A stretch of 64,000 nucleotides of DNA from Strigamia acuminata (Eukaryota > Arthropoda > Chilopoda > Geophilomorpha > Linotaeniidae): positions 31,863,608-31,927,607 of the forward strand of contig OX442314.1 in the NCBI GenBank assembly GCA_949358305.1, given 5' to 3'. Position 1 is the stretch's first letter. Each line of letters begins with the position of its first letter. Below the pieces are notes generated by a model. The model did no database searches. It was not told the origin of the DNA and worked only from the letters and a program-made list of their open reading frames with translations. A program made the translations under genes and the position numbers. This document shows positions 42,850 to 54,130 of the stretch, piece by piece.

Positions 42850-43030
42850 ACGAGATTGTTTTTTGTATTATTGTTGCAATAGTTAATTTTTTTTATGTTA
42901 TTGTTGCACTAGTTGATTTTTTTTAATGTTATTGTTGCACTAGTTAATTTTTTTTAATGTTATTGTTGCACTAGTTAATTTTTTTAATGTTATTGTTGTA
43001 ATACCTAGTTAATTTTTTTAAATGTTATTA
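42850..43030. repeat. About 31-bp T-rich tandem array
   Basis: Units of ttattgttgcactagttaat followed by a T run and aatg, five or six copies. Confidence 0.8.
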
Positions 43031-44734
43031 ATTTTTTTTTTAGTGGGTTTTGCTGGTGTATATTTTAATCTGTTCTTTTAAAATATTCTAAAATTATTGA
43101 ATTTTCCTCAACAGAATAATTAAAAATGGTTTCAATTACCAAAATACTCATAAAAATCCTAAAAATACAGAAAAATAACCCTATTACTATCCAAAAATTG
43201 CATACACACTGCAAAACACATACAAATGTTGAACCATCCTTTATTCTCCACACCTCCAAAGCAATTTAACCACTTCTACCTTAAACTTCATTTACTACCT
43301 TCCTCCATTAGCAATCATTTGCTAAAACGAAAAATCCACTGCTATTTTTACACACAACTCCAAACTCCTAACCTTTTGTTAACGCACAATTTAAAAAAAA
43401 AATTTCTCAGAAGTTACAATTATTTTTTTAATGCAATTTCTATAATATAATAACACGAATCTTCCACCGAGAATCAAGACGAGTGGCAATCTGATTCACG
43501 TGCCACTATACCCACAGGCATGTGGCGTCATATGTGGCGCTCGAGCCTTTCAGAACATCCCTTGTTACCCCCTATCATTAGTAAGGCGGATACAATCCTT
43601 TGCAACGGAATTTCAGGTCCCTTTTTTCTTTCTTTTCTACATTCCAAACAATTTTACATAAAATTTAACCAAAAAAAATAAAAAAAATAATAAAAAACAA
43701 AACAAAATGCCTTTTTTTTCATACTAAATAGGTGTTAAAGGAATAAACCCTCCATAAACACCACAAAGCATGGCATTTATTGCTTTCCAAATCTAATTTA
43801 TTACATCATGATACTCTTTCTTTTATTAAACGAAGTTCACTAACAATTTAGCAAATAGCACTCTAAAAGCTCAATTAAGCTTCCGCCTGCCTGCAATGTG
43901 AATTTGATTGGATAATTTCCAGCCACTGGAATTTTGCAATACAATTAGATAATCAAATTGAAAAGGGAACCCAAATGAAAGAAGAAAAAAAACAGGTTTA
44001 AGCCTCGGGAATATTGAAGAAAAAATTAAATTTCAGGTTAAGTGATTTAAAAGAGTCACCTGTGCAGCATAATTTGAATTGAATTGATTTTTATTTTATT
44101 TTATTTTTTTTTTAATAAATAAATAAATAAATAATGTGATGGGAAATGGAAAAATGGTGGTTGGAGCAATTTCTAATGTAATTGCTGACAGGGATAAAAG
44201 ATTTTGGATGTTTAAGAGAAGGTGTGATGAAGGTAATCTAGCCGAGGTGATGATACTGTCATGATTCATTGGATGGTTATAGACGTGTGCAGTTAGCTCG
44301 GGCTATTTGATAGCCCGGCCTGAAGGCAGCATCGACTAATTGCGGTCCATTAAGGTGTTTTTCCCTTATTTTAGATCATGTTGGAAAGATGTTATCAAAC
44401 GAGAAGGTTTTTGCTAGGAAAATTGTGGCGGGAGCAGGAGGTTGAGTAAAGAGCTGATGGAGCGTAGCAGTTTCCTTCTGTTACGTGAGAACAGTGTATC
44501 AAAGTTGTTTGTATCAATTAAGTTTTTGTTGAGTTGTTTTGTAAGGCGTTTAATGGTGAGAGATTTCAATGCATGTACTGAAACTTCGGCGACTGAAATC
44601 TAGATTGGATTGCAGTATTGTTCGAGGAATTTATTTGTATTGTATTGAGGGTCAAATTGAATTGTTATGACGTTATAACGTTTTAAATCACTTGTTTTCT
44701 TGAAAAATGTAATTATTTTTCTCATAAAATCATC

Positions 44735-45400
44735 ACTTTCTCATACAAACATCATTTTTTCTCGTAAAATCATCATTTTTTCTCGTAAAATCATCATTTT
44801 TTCTCGTAAAATCATCTTTTTTTTCTCGTAAAATCATCATTTTTCTCATAAAATCATCATTTTTTCTCATAAAATCGTCATTTTACCAATAAAAACCATC
44901 ATTTTTCCCAAACATTTTCTCATTTTACCAATAAAAATCATCATTTTACCAATAAAAATCATCATTTTTCCCAAAAATTTTCTCATTTTTCCCAAAAATT
45001 TTCTCATTTATCCCAAAAATTTCTCATTTTTCTCAAAAAATTTCTTATTTTTTCCAAAAAAATTTCTCATTTTTCCCAAGAAAATTTCTCCTTTTATCCA
45101 AAAAATTTCTCATTTTTCCCAAAAAATTTCTTATTTTTCCCAAAAAATTTCTCAGTTTTCCCAAAAAATTTCTCATTTTTCCCAAAAAATTTCTCATTTC
45201 TCCCATAAAATCATCATTTTTAACATAGAAATTATCGCTTTTCCTGTAAAAATCATCATTTTCCCCATAAAATCTGTACTTCTTTCCCATAAAATTGTCA
45301 TTTTTTATATGAAGCCCCTGTTTCTTTCCCCAAGAATCATCATTTTTTCCATAAAAGTATATTTTTCTCAAAAAATTCTCATTTGTCCAAGAAAATTATT
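44735..45400. repeat. Compound 20-24-bp tandem array
   Basis: First half built of tttttctcgtaaaatcatca units; second half of tttcccaaaaaatttctcat units. They generate a repetitive minus-strand frame (GKMRNFLGKMRNFLGK) that reflects the repeat. Confidence 0.9.
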
Positions 45401-45600
45401 TTTTTATTATTAAATTTCTCATGAATCCAATGGGAGAATAGGTCCCATAAAAGTTTAGGTTATGGGTTCCAATTATGGCTTTATGTAAGCTTATCAAAAT
45501 AAATTATCAAAATAAATTTCTGTACGATACAATAAATGGGAAAAAAATGAATGGAGGTTTGTGTGCACCAAGCGTTTTTTTGCATAGACATGATTCAGTC

Positions 45601-46700
45601 AATACTATACACGGACTCTACATGTACACTTATTGACCAATATTTGTATTTATTCAATAAAGCCATCAAACAACGACGAATAAAGAAAAACAAAATAAAA
45701 AACAACCATTCATCAAGACCAGAACGATGAATAAGTTGTAATGACGGGTTTGTCAATGCACCCACGTCCAACCAGATGCACGTGCACCGACAAATGTCAA
45801 TCAAACGTCAAATCCCAAAGCTAAATCGACAACAAAACAACGAAAAAAAAGACAAAATTGAGAGGTTTGTTTTCTATCATACTGGCTATTTGCTTTGTAA
45901 AGTTTTTTCGTCGACAGACGAAATAACAATAGTTTTTCCTGGTAAAAAGATGCTTTTTCCTTCAAGTGAGATCAGCCGCGCTGTCTGCTTGCACTGTGTT
46001 ATTATTTCGGATCAAAGTGAGGAGAACCGACGTAATTTGATGGAATCAAGCAGAATGAAGGATACCCTGCAGGGACGTTTAATGTCACGTAAAATTTACC
46101 AAAAAGATTTCTTTTCCAGATTGGCGCCATCTTATCACTTATTGATCGACCCCCTAATTATTTCTCATGCCAGAACCCGTTGCAGCAAGTGCAACATGGT
46201 CCGCTATTCACTTGTCTTGTCACGACTGCGCAGTTGGTGAGGCAGAAAGTTTAAGGAGTAGGAAAAAAATGGGACAAACGTTAGCATCTGCTAATCATCA
46301 GCAATAATCTGAAATACATCACACATGTCTGTTTACAACGTGAGGAGGGAAATATGAGAAAATAATACCTGACCTACTTGTGGGTTTCGCTGTGTGGTGG
46401 ATGTCGCAACTGTTTTGTTGCGTCGGTAATCCGTGTTTTGACGCTTAAAAAAGTACATTTTGGGAGTTGGAAAGGTCTTATGCGGCGTTGGGTAATTTCA
46501 AAGGGATTACAGGCTGTGGACAAGTCTTTTTACTAGACCGAAAAATGATGTAACGTGGTTTTCTGTCAGTCGTTGGTTCGAATTCAAATTGAATGAGTGC
46601 ATCAAATGACGTAGGTTCGTATTGACTGCTTGTTGGGGCAATTATGGCATTTTTGCAGCTGAAACACGCAAATAGGCACAATTTTGACATAGTTTTCAGC
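45601..46700. other. Intergenic region with an unassigned 154-codon frame
   Basis: A plus-strand ATG frame at 45776-46240 (154 codons) is longer than expected by chance here and overlaps a GC-richer stretch. It has no recognisable domain and no supporting signals, so it is noted only as a weak candidate. Confidence 0.2.
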
Positions 46701-46709
46701 AGGCAAAAA

Positions 46710-47000
46710 GGCAAAAAGGCACATTTTGCAAGAAAAAAGGCACATTTTGCATAAAAAAGATGCATTTTGCAAGAAAAAGGCACATTTTGCAGGAAAAAAA
46801 GGCACATTTTGCAAGAAAAAGGTACATTTTGCAAGGAAAAGGCACATTTTGCAAGAAAAAAATGAACATTTTGTAGAATAAGCACATCTTGTGCTTAATT
46901 CATGCATTTTGCATCTAAAAACATGCATTTCCCATCTAAAAACATGCATTTAGCATTTAAAAACATGCATTTTCCATCTAAAAACATGCATTTTGCTTCA
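46710..47000. repeat. About 20-bp minisatellites (two families)
   Basis: aaggcacattttgcaagaaa units (46710-46875) followed by aaaacatgcattttgcatct units (46880-47000). The minus-strand frames with repeated CAFFLQNVPFSCKM are products of the repeat. Confidence 0.9.
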
Positions 47001-47777
47001 AAAATGTATTTTTTCTGTAACGACGTCTATTTTGTGCTTAAAAATACAATCTTCTAAGACAAAAAAAATCCTATTTTTGCGCCTACAAATTAAATTTGTA
47101 CAAAATAACATAACGGAAATGTAACAACAACAAGTCTCGAGTTAATTCTTGCGATACATCAGCAAATAGATTTATTTTTTTTCCTTTACAACTGTCAAAT
47201 TAGACGTTGAGTAGGCGTGGAGGAAACACGTCCTAATTCACCCTGCTAGCAGTTGTTTAGCTCAAAAGATGGAAAAAAGAATTTAAAAAAAAAAAAATCT
47301 TCTTTTTACCTTCATTTTCCTCAATTCAGGAGCTCATTAAGGTGTTCGAGTAAGATTATAGGCTGGTTAAGCTGTTCCTTTTTCTTTGATGGATCCCTAT
47401 CACAAATATCTTCCATTAGGCCTCATTTCCCACGGTGCATAGCAACATTACCCCCTCCCACTTCTCATTGATTATAGACTCTTAGGAAAAGATAGAGCAC
47501 CCTTAAGCGACAGCCAGCTTTCAGCAGCACACGTGTACTCCTATTACTTTCTATCACTTGCAATTAATATAAATTTTTCTCTTTTTTTCGCTATTTTTTA
47601 TTCGATAATACCGTGATTTTCGGCAGGAAATGTGGTTTCTCGAACCTCCAGCGAATTTTCAATGCAAAATCAACGTTTTTATATCGTTTTATGTAATTTT
47701 TGAGTTAATTTGACAACAATTCATCAATATTTCATCAATTATAAACAGTATAGGTTAGTTGTGACGATAAAATCCAT

Positions 47778-48063
47778 CTAATGCTGGCTCCGAGTGGGGA
47801 AAAACCAGTCGATGCCAATCATCTGTAGAATGAGACCCAGGATCACTACGGTGATCAAAATTAAAAGTATTACGGAAGCCCAGACGAGAACCACGCGATT
47901 GTTCGCACCGGTGCTCTATAATTGATTAAATAATCACGATTGCTTGTTGGATGTTTTCAATTTCAATTGTAAATTAGTAAATTACCAATGTGCGAATGGA
48001 CTGTGTTCTGTGGACAGTATCGACGGATGACGACCGAGTTGAGAGCTCAATGATGGCCTCCAT
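47778..48063 (-). CDS. Single-pass membrane microprotein, two exons
   Basis: Exon 1 (47986-48063, 26 codons) starts at an ATG in an optimal context (CCACCATGG) and ends at ttg|gtaat. Exon 2 (47778-47915, 45 codons plus stop) follows the acceptor caattatag after a 70-nt intron, phase 0. The 71-residue product has a Ser/Thr-rich N-terminus (ELSTRSSSVDTVHRTQSIR). One strongly hydrophobic helix of about 23 residues follows (VVLVWASVILLILITVVILG and on), then a short tail IGIDWFFPTRSQH. No cleavable signal peptide is seen; a single-span plasma-membrane or ER protein is likely. I do not recognise the family. Both splice sites, the phase match, the start context and the hydrophobic profile agree. 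An upstream non-coding exon cannot be excluded. Confidence 0.7.
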
Positions 48064-48240
48064 GGTGGACGAATGTGGTAATATTAAGGCGAGGTAAATG
48101 ATGTGATGCAAATATTGGCGGTTGGTAGATTAATCTACTAATTTGCTCACCGAGACGTGCCGTAATAAAGACATAAAGAAACATTAACAACCACGTCAAT
48201 GGCTTTTATTTGAATATTTGTTTTATTAATACTTCGGATT
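48064..48240. promoter_or_regulatory. Upstream region of the microprotein gene
   Basis: Short AT-rich interval between the microprotein start and the duplicated segment. It should include the microprotein promoter; no TATA element is obvious. Confidence 0.3.
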
Positions 48241-48349
48241 TTTTATTTAATTCTGTGAATGGCATTTAGATACTTTTAATAATTAATTTAAAAAATATAA
48301 TATTCAAAACTGACCCATCACTTGGAATCGCATTTTCCATTTTTCCGAT

Positions 48350-48469
48350 TACGAGGAAGAAGAGGAAGACGAAGAAGAAAGCAGGAGAGGATTGAAAAGA
48401 GCAAATTCAGATGACATTGTGAATCCACGGAAAAAACGGCGTGCAGATCCCGAAATAATCTGGAGTTGA
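48350..48469 (+). pseudogene. Truncated copy of the small acidic-protein gene
   Basis: Encodes the end of the protein found at 53324-53644: Glu/Asp-rich stretch, GLKRANSDDIVNPRKKRRAD and EIIWS before TGA. The first 67 or so codons and the leader are missing. A deletion joins upstream sequence (tttttccgatt) directly to the acidic repeat. No start codon remains. Confidence 0.75.
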
Positions 48470-49323
48470 TGTTTAATAAGATGTACTTACTCGTGACACA
48501 TTTGGAAATTGCTGACTGGCATGTAATATTTTATACTTTATTTTTGTAAATTTATTTGGAGATGATGTTTCGTAGATGTGAAAAAGGAGAAATAGAAATA
48601 AAAGATGTTTGTATTCCTTCTGTTGTGGATTCCAAATCCACGACAGAAGAAACGTAACCAATTCGTCTGATCAACCCGAGTAACATCTGTTCTCATCTTT
48701 TCTTCTATTCCTATCACAACCCTAAAAATTTTGAATATTTTAATTTATTACTATATTTTTATTGATTTTTTGTGACAGCAGAAATAAAAATAATTCATTT
48801 CATTTCATGTATTTTATTTTTTTTTGGGTATTATTTTATTTATTGTATTTTGAGTAAGAGAAAGTTTCTTAGTTATCTTAGTCCATCAATTAGCGCCATC
48901 TAGGGATAATAATGGTATCTGTTATCAATAAAAAGCAACAACAGGAACGAAAAAATGATTTTTTTTTTATATGCACTTGTTATTATGGTACTGTGCACGA
49001 CACGACCCGGACTTCGACATCGGCTTAGTTTTTATCAGATAAGTTATCAAAAATCCTATAATATTATTCCTTAGATATTTATTAAAAACTCAAAATTCTA
49101 TTTTACAGATAAACAAACGAAAACTTATGAAATTCTCCACTTTGGAATTAAGAATGATGGTGGCGGGCAGTGAATGTTTGAACTTTGAATTTAGCATCAA
49201 GTTATAGTCTGTCATCTTATGTGGTTGTTAATAATTAGAATAATAATTAATGAGAAATACATACGAAAAACTATTGAGGATACGGGCTTACGTATAAGCA
49301 ATAATAGAGTGAGATAAGATCGG

Positions 49324-50828
49324 TTATTTTTTCCCGGGGAGAACTTGGGGCAAATAATTCAAGCAGGAAAGGAGGGAAAATCCGAGGAAAAGTCCTACGC
49401 TGCCACCCACTTCAGACACCAAGCTGGACAGGGGATAAGCGAAATATTCGCTAACGATTTGCTTCGTATTCATTGTGTAAATAATTGCGACGGAGGTGCC
49501 AGCGCCATATTCTATTCTTGAGTTATATTCTGTCATTATGGGAAATCTGGTGACGGAACATGGCCGTCTGCAGTTGCTGTTATGTTGCGAATACAAAAGG
49601 GAAAAAATTTTCTTTTTCAGTTTATTCACTTGGGAAATTGAGTTGCAAAGCGGTTTTGTCGAGTTCACAAAAGGCCATCTAAGGTGGATATGGAATTATT
49701 ATTGAATATCTATTGATTAAGCATAAGTATTTATCTGACCTGCATTTGATGTCAGAAGTGTCTAATTGGTCACTAATCCATCGATTAATGCACTCGATCT
49801 CTTCATCCTCAGTGACGCAGGGGTTTTGACTCGTGTTTAAATAGTCAAACTACAACAGTTGTCAATATTTAAATACGGAAATCAATGCGATTACTGTCTG
49901 TGTTTGTTTGTTTACTTGTGTCTCTGACAGTTCCATAGTTTGGTATGTCGATTGACGAATGACTGATTTGCCAATAAACATGAGTTTGGTTGAAGTTGCT
50001 TCGTAAACATCAGCCTGTAATAGACGAATTGTAATATTCTAATATTGTAATATTCGATTGATCTTACAAGAAATGCGTTAGGATTAGAATCCGAAGTAAA
50101 ATGTATACGCAACCAAAACACCCAGGTTTTTCCAACAAAATACCATTCCAGATCTAAAAGAATCAAATATTGTTTCAAGATTTTTGTGTGAATTAAATGG
50201 AATAGTTAGTAATGACCAGATCGTATAACTCTGCATGGACCCGCGATCGTGTTGACTTTCTTCTCTTGTAGCCAGTCTCCGGTTTCACATTTGCTGGAAT
50301 TGACTGCATGATGACACTGGAAAACCCGGTTGGCTTTATACAGTCAAATTGTTACTTGATGTTTGAACTTACTCTGGCTGATTTGACGATCTTGACTATT
50401 GTTGAGTTTTCCCATAAATCCAATAGTGTGACGTTGATCTTGTCGAAAGGGAAATGTTCCTTGTCGGCCCAACTCAGTGCGCTGCAAGCTGCGTCTTTTG
50501 TACAGAGTGGTTTGAATCTTTTGTAAAAACCGTACATCAAATCGGTTGTGTATGGGCAAAGTATGAGGCTAGGTGTTGTGTACTGGCTGAAGCTTTCAAT
50601 TTTTACATTGGTGCCTACTGGCTTTGAAAAGTACTTGTCGATGCAAATTGACAACTGCCAAGTGCACAGTACCGTGCTTAGCAGCAGCGAAGCAATTCCC
50701 AATACTTTGGCCGTCTTATTTGCCTGCGGTTGTCGTTGTCGTTTTGGTGATGGTGAGATGCGAATATGGTGTAAGCGAGTATCTGGATAAACAATTCTAC
50801 GTCCTATGCTTCTACTATGGATATTCAT
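49324..50828 (-). CDS. DEG/ENaC (ppk-like) sodium channel subunit 1, six exons
   Basis: Exons on the minus strand: 50373-50828, 50217-50316, 50068-50153, 49916-50014, 49740-49849 and 49324-49678. All introns are GT-AG and all junction phases agree, giving 401 residues. The start is the inner ATG at 50828; an upstream in-frame ATG (50858) is not conserved in the second copy. TM1 is at about 43-63 (VLGIASLLLSTVLCTWQLSI), followed by TTPSLILCP. The extracellular part has Cys-rich blocks (ETGDWLQEKK, IAGPCR, CRRPCSVTRF). TM2 near the C-terminus reads SLVSEVGGSVGLFLGFSLLS, with the Gly-x-Ser selectivity filter at 383-385. Such trimeric, amiloride-type channels act in mechanosensation, chemosensation or salt sensing. 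It is shorter than usual (about 500 or more), and no N-terminal His-Gly gating motif is visible. Confidence 0.85.
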
Positions 50829-51009
50829 TGCACCTGAAAATAACTCCCTCAACAGCATGAAAACAATATTTATGGCGTATTAATGAGTATTAACGTTAAC
50901 GTTAACGCTTGCCGACCTGACCTTTCTTTATCCGTGTGTTGTTTGTTACTGCTCGTTTCCATGTGAGTGAATTCAAATGTTGCGTGCACTGCAAAAAAAG
51001 AAGGATTAA

Positions 51010-51230
51010 TAGTGTGGAAATAAATAGTATGGAAATAAATTGGTCGTAAACGTCATGTTTACTAATTGTAAAGCAACTTTACAACTATTGATAAACATGC
51101 TGTTTACCAACAAGTTTAACGGTTATAAAAGGACCACTATCCAATTTGATAAATGTGATATTTACTTCATTTTTATTTTTGTTAATTAATTAAATTAATT
51201 GAAATAAATTTAAATTTACAGATAATAAAA
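51010..51230. other. AT-rich flank of the duplication
   Basis: Non-coding. It contains a loose palindromic arrangement (taaagcaactttac); nothing else was seen. Confidence 0.4.
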
Positions 51231-51500
51231 TGCAAAATTTATAATCAGTTTATTTCTTTTTTATTTTATTTTTCAAATAAATTTAATAAATGTAAATTTG
51301 TATTTACACAAAATAAAATGCAAAATTTATAATCAGTTTATTTCTTTTTTATTTCATTTTTCAAATAAATTTAATAAATGTAAATTTGTATTTACACAAA
51401 ATAAAATGTAAAATTTATAACCAGTTTATTTCTTTTTTATTTCATTTTTCAATAGATTTAATGAATAGAAATTTAAATTTACAGATAATAAAATGAAACA
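51231..51500. repeat. 88-bp tandem repeat, three units
   Basis: The block starting tgcaaaatttataatcagtt recurs at 51231, 51319 and 51407. It consists of AT-rich sequence with little divergence between the first two units. Confidence 0.9.
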
Positions 51501-51519
51501 TTTATATCCAATTTATCAA

Positions 51520-51995
51520 ATAAAATAAAATCAAGTAAAATCATCTAAAATCAAGTAAAATCATCTAAAATCAAGTAAAATCATCTAAAATCAAGTAAAA
51601 ATTACATAAAATAAAGTAAAATCATCTAAAATCAAGTAAAAATTACATGAAATAAAGTAAAATCTTCTAAAATAAAGTAAAATTATATAAAATAAAGTAA
51701 AATTATATAAAATAAAGTAAAATTATATAAAATAAAGTAAAATTATATAAAATAAAGTAAAATTGTTAAAAATTCCTATAAAATCATCCTAATTTAAACA
51801 AAATTGTCTAAAACCATTTAAAATCGTAAAAAATCACGTAAAATCAAGTAAAAATTGCATAAAATCGAGTACAAATTGCATAAAATCAAGTAAAAATTGT
51901 ATAAAATAAAATAAAAATCATATAAAATCTAGTTAAAATCGTACAAAATCAAGCAAAATCGTATAAAATCAATGAAAATTATAATAACAATAAAC
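51520..51995. repeat. Short-period AT-rich array
   Basis: Units of aaaatcatctaaaatcaagt and aaaattatataaaataaagt, about 20 bp each. Confidence 0.9.
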
Positions 51996-52010
51996 AAACG
52001 AAAAAATTAA

Positions 52011-52608
52011 TTAAAGGTCAAGTGCACTCGCTTGGAATTTTTACATTTTCTGAAAGCCCATGTTAAAAAACCAATAATTATCAAGAAAAAAATTAAATTG
52101 TTTCAGTACTTATTTCATAATAACAATCTAAAAACGTAGTTAACAAAAAGCAATGCATGATGGTCGCAGACGTCTTGCCCTGCGTCATCAGTTCGAATCA
52201 GACAGTCATGCACACACGCAGACTGACTGTCGATTCAAAATTCGATTCGTAATTTTTTAAATGATTCAAGATTGTTCATAAATGTTTTTTTTATGTAGCA
52301 TTGATAGCAACTAGGATAAAATCATATTTTTTAGAATTTAAAATCAATCCTGTCATTGGAAAACAATGGATTGATTGAGGTCAGACATCTTGGATCTACC
52401 CAGATCCAAGAACTGGATTCAGGTCAAATGAACTTTAGAACTGACTACGTCATATTCCCATCACGCATTGCTTTTTGTTTGCTATGTTTTTGGATTATTA
52501 TTATAAAATATTTACCGCAACAATTTATTTATTTTTTGATGATTATTAGTTTTTTATTATGGGCTTTCAGAAAATGTAAAAATCCCACTCAGTGCACTTG
52601 ACCTTTAA
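52011..52608. mobile_element. MITE with about 70-bp inverted repeats and TTAA flanks
   Basis: Sequence from 52015 (aggtcaagtgcact...tttttacattttctgaaagc) recurs as its reverse complement ending at 52604 (gctttcagaaaatgtaaaaa...agtgcacttgacct). The arms extend about 70 bp with few mismatches. Both ends are bounded by TTAA (52011-52014 and 52605-52608), the target duplication of piggyBac-type elements. The interior (about 450 bp) has no transposase. An 81-codon frame at 52356-52601 runs into the right arm and is not a gene. Confidence 0.8.
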
Positions 52609-53124
52609 ATATGACTAGATAATTTCCGTGTATTAAGTGTCAAGCTAAATGAATTTTGTGGAATGGTAAGCTCCTGAAATTAAATCTGAAGCTATAGCCA
52701 AACCCAATATCCATTGTGATAGTAAAGTCAACTCTTGGTAGTCTCCTGATTTTCATCTGAAGTCCAGCCAAACATAATATTACTAAACACTTTTAATCAG
52801 ATAAGTTGATATCAAAATATTATTGATCAAGTAAAAATATTAAAAACCGGAACTTTACATTTTCAGAAAAATGCAACAACTAAAGACCAACCAAAAACTC
52901 AGAATAATTATTTTATCTGAGTAACAGACTCGATGAACCATTCTATTAACACCCGTCCTTTAATTAACTCCACTGTTGACGGCAATAAATGTTGATCATT
53001 TACATATATAATTCTATATTTTTTATATATTCTAAAAAAAATCTTACCCTGATTTCATTTGTAATATCCTTGTCAGAATCATTCAAATCCCTAGTAGAAA
53101 TTTTCGGTTCTTCACGGGTTTTCA
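52609..53124. other. AT-rich intergenic region
   Basis: Nothing recognised between the MITE and the second copy of the duplicated segment. Confidence 0.4.
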
Positions 53125-53323
53125 TTCTTTTTTTTAATTCTCTGAATAGCATTTGAATACTTTTAATAATTAATTTTAAAAATATAATATTCAAAACTGA
53201 CCCATCACTTGGAATCGCATTTTCCATTTTTCCGATTTATATCTGGTTTTTCATTTATCCGATTTATATCTGGTTTTCCATTTATCCGATTTTGCTCGGG
53301 ATGTTCAGGAGCAAAGTTACGTT

Positions 53324-53644
53324 ATGACGAGAATAGTCTTTAGAAAACAGAAGGAACTTAAAAAGAGTTTAGACAGAGAGAAACGACTCGTCGCCGACAT
53401 AGAATACGTGGAAGGTTTAATAGAATGCGACGAAGAGAATTCAGCACTGCACAGACACATGTTGACGGTAGATGGAATAGAGTTTGTGTCATCACCGTCC
53501 CTGATTCTGATTACGACTTACCGAGACGAGGAGGAAGAGGAAGAAGAAGAAGAAAGCAGCAGAGGATTGAAAAGAGCAAATTCAGATGACATTGTGAATC
53601 CACGGAAAAAACGCCGTGCAGATCCCGAAATAATCTGGAGTTGA
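53324..53644 (+). CDS. Small acidic nuclear-type protein, unknown
   Basis: ATG frame of 106 residues. The N-terminal half is basic and helical (FRKQKELKKSLDREKRLVAD), probably a short coiled coil. A run of about nine glutamates follows (YRDEEEEEEEEESS), then an NLS-type cluster NPRKKRRAD and the end EIIWS. The layout suggests a small nuclear protein; I recognise no family. A poly(A) signal (gaaataaaag) lies about 130 bp after the stop. The paralogous segment at 48350-48469 has lost the first two thirds but keeps the tail and 3' flank. An upstream exon is possible because no promoter was seen. Confidence 0.5.
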   Translation: MTRIVFRKQKELKKSLDREKRLVADIEYVEGLIECDEENSALHRHMLTVDGIEFVSSPSLILITTYRDEEEEEEEEESSRGLKRANSDDIVNPRKKRRADPEIIWS

Positions 53645-54130
53645 TGTTTAATAAGATGTACTTACTCGTGACAAATTTGGAAATTGCTGACTGGCATGTA
53701 ATATTTTATATTTTATTTTTGTAAATTTATTTGGAGATGATGTTTCGTAGATCTGAAAAAGGGGAAATAGAAATAAAAGATGTTTGTATTCCTTCTCTTG
53801 TGGATTCCAAATCCACGACAGAAGAAACGTAACCAATTCGTCTGATCAACCCGAGTAACATCTGTTCTCATCTTTTCTTCCATTCCTATCACAACCCTAA
53901 AAATTTTAAAAATTTTAATTTATTACTACATTTTTATTGATTTTTTGTGACAGCAGAAATAAAAATGATTCATTTCATTTCATGTATTTTATTTTTATTT
54001 GGGTATTATTTTATTTATTGTATTTTGAGTAAGAGAAAGTTTATTATTTATCTTAGTCCATCATTTAGCGCCATCTAGGGATACTGCTCCGACCTGCTCC
54101 GACCTGTGTGTTTCTCTTGCTGATGCTTGC

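Larger units (their letters stand above)
40530..45600. other. Gene-poor AT-rich region with minisatellites
   Basis: Contains T-rich and A-rich arrays (for example about 42850-43030 and 44735-45400), an island at 41590-41900 with a 119-codon minus frame lacking recognisable content, and a GC-richer island at 43455-43560. No gene was recognised. Confidence 0.5.
48240..50990. repeat. Segmental duplication, copy 1
   Basis: Aligns in order with about 53125-59120, except for material inserted in copy 2. Left edge near the shared aatactttta-ataattaatt; right edge near the shared tactgctcgtttccatgtga. It contains the truncated acidic-protein gene and DEG/ENaC gene 1. Confidence 0.85.

Noticed and set aside
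45045-45371. Minus-strand 108-codon frame with repeated GKMRNFLGK
   Set aside because: It is a translation of a 21-24-bp tandem array; periodicity and composition explain it fully.
46478-46949. Minus-strand Cys-rich repetitive frames
   Set aside because: Products of the 20-bp aaggcacattttgcaagaaa array in several frames, with no gene signals.
48473-48661. Minus-strand 62-codon frame also present at 53648-53836
   Set aside because: Shared only because the DNA segment is duplicated; it overlaps the 3' flank and poly(A) signal of the acidic gene, and AT-rich composition explains it.
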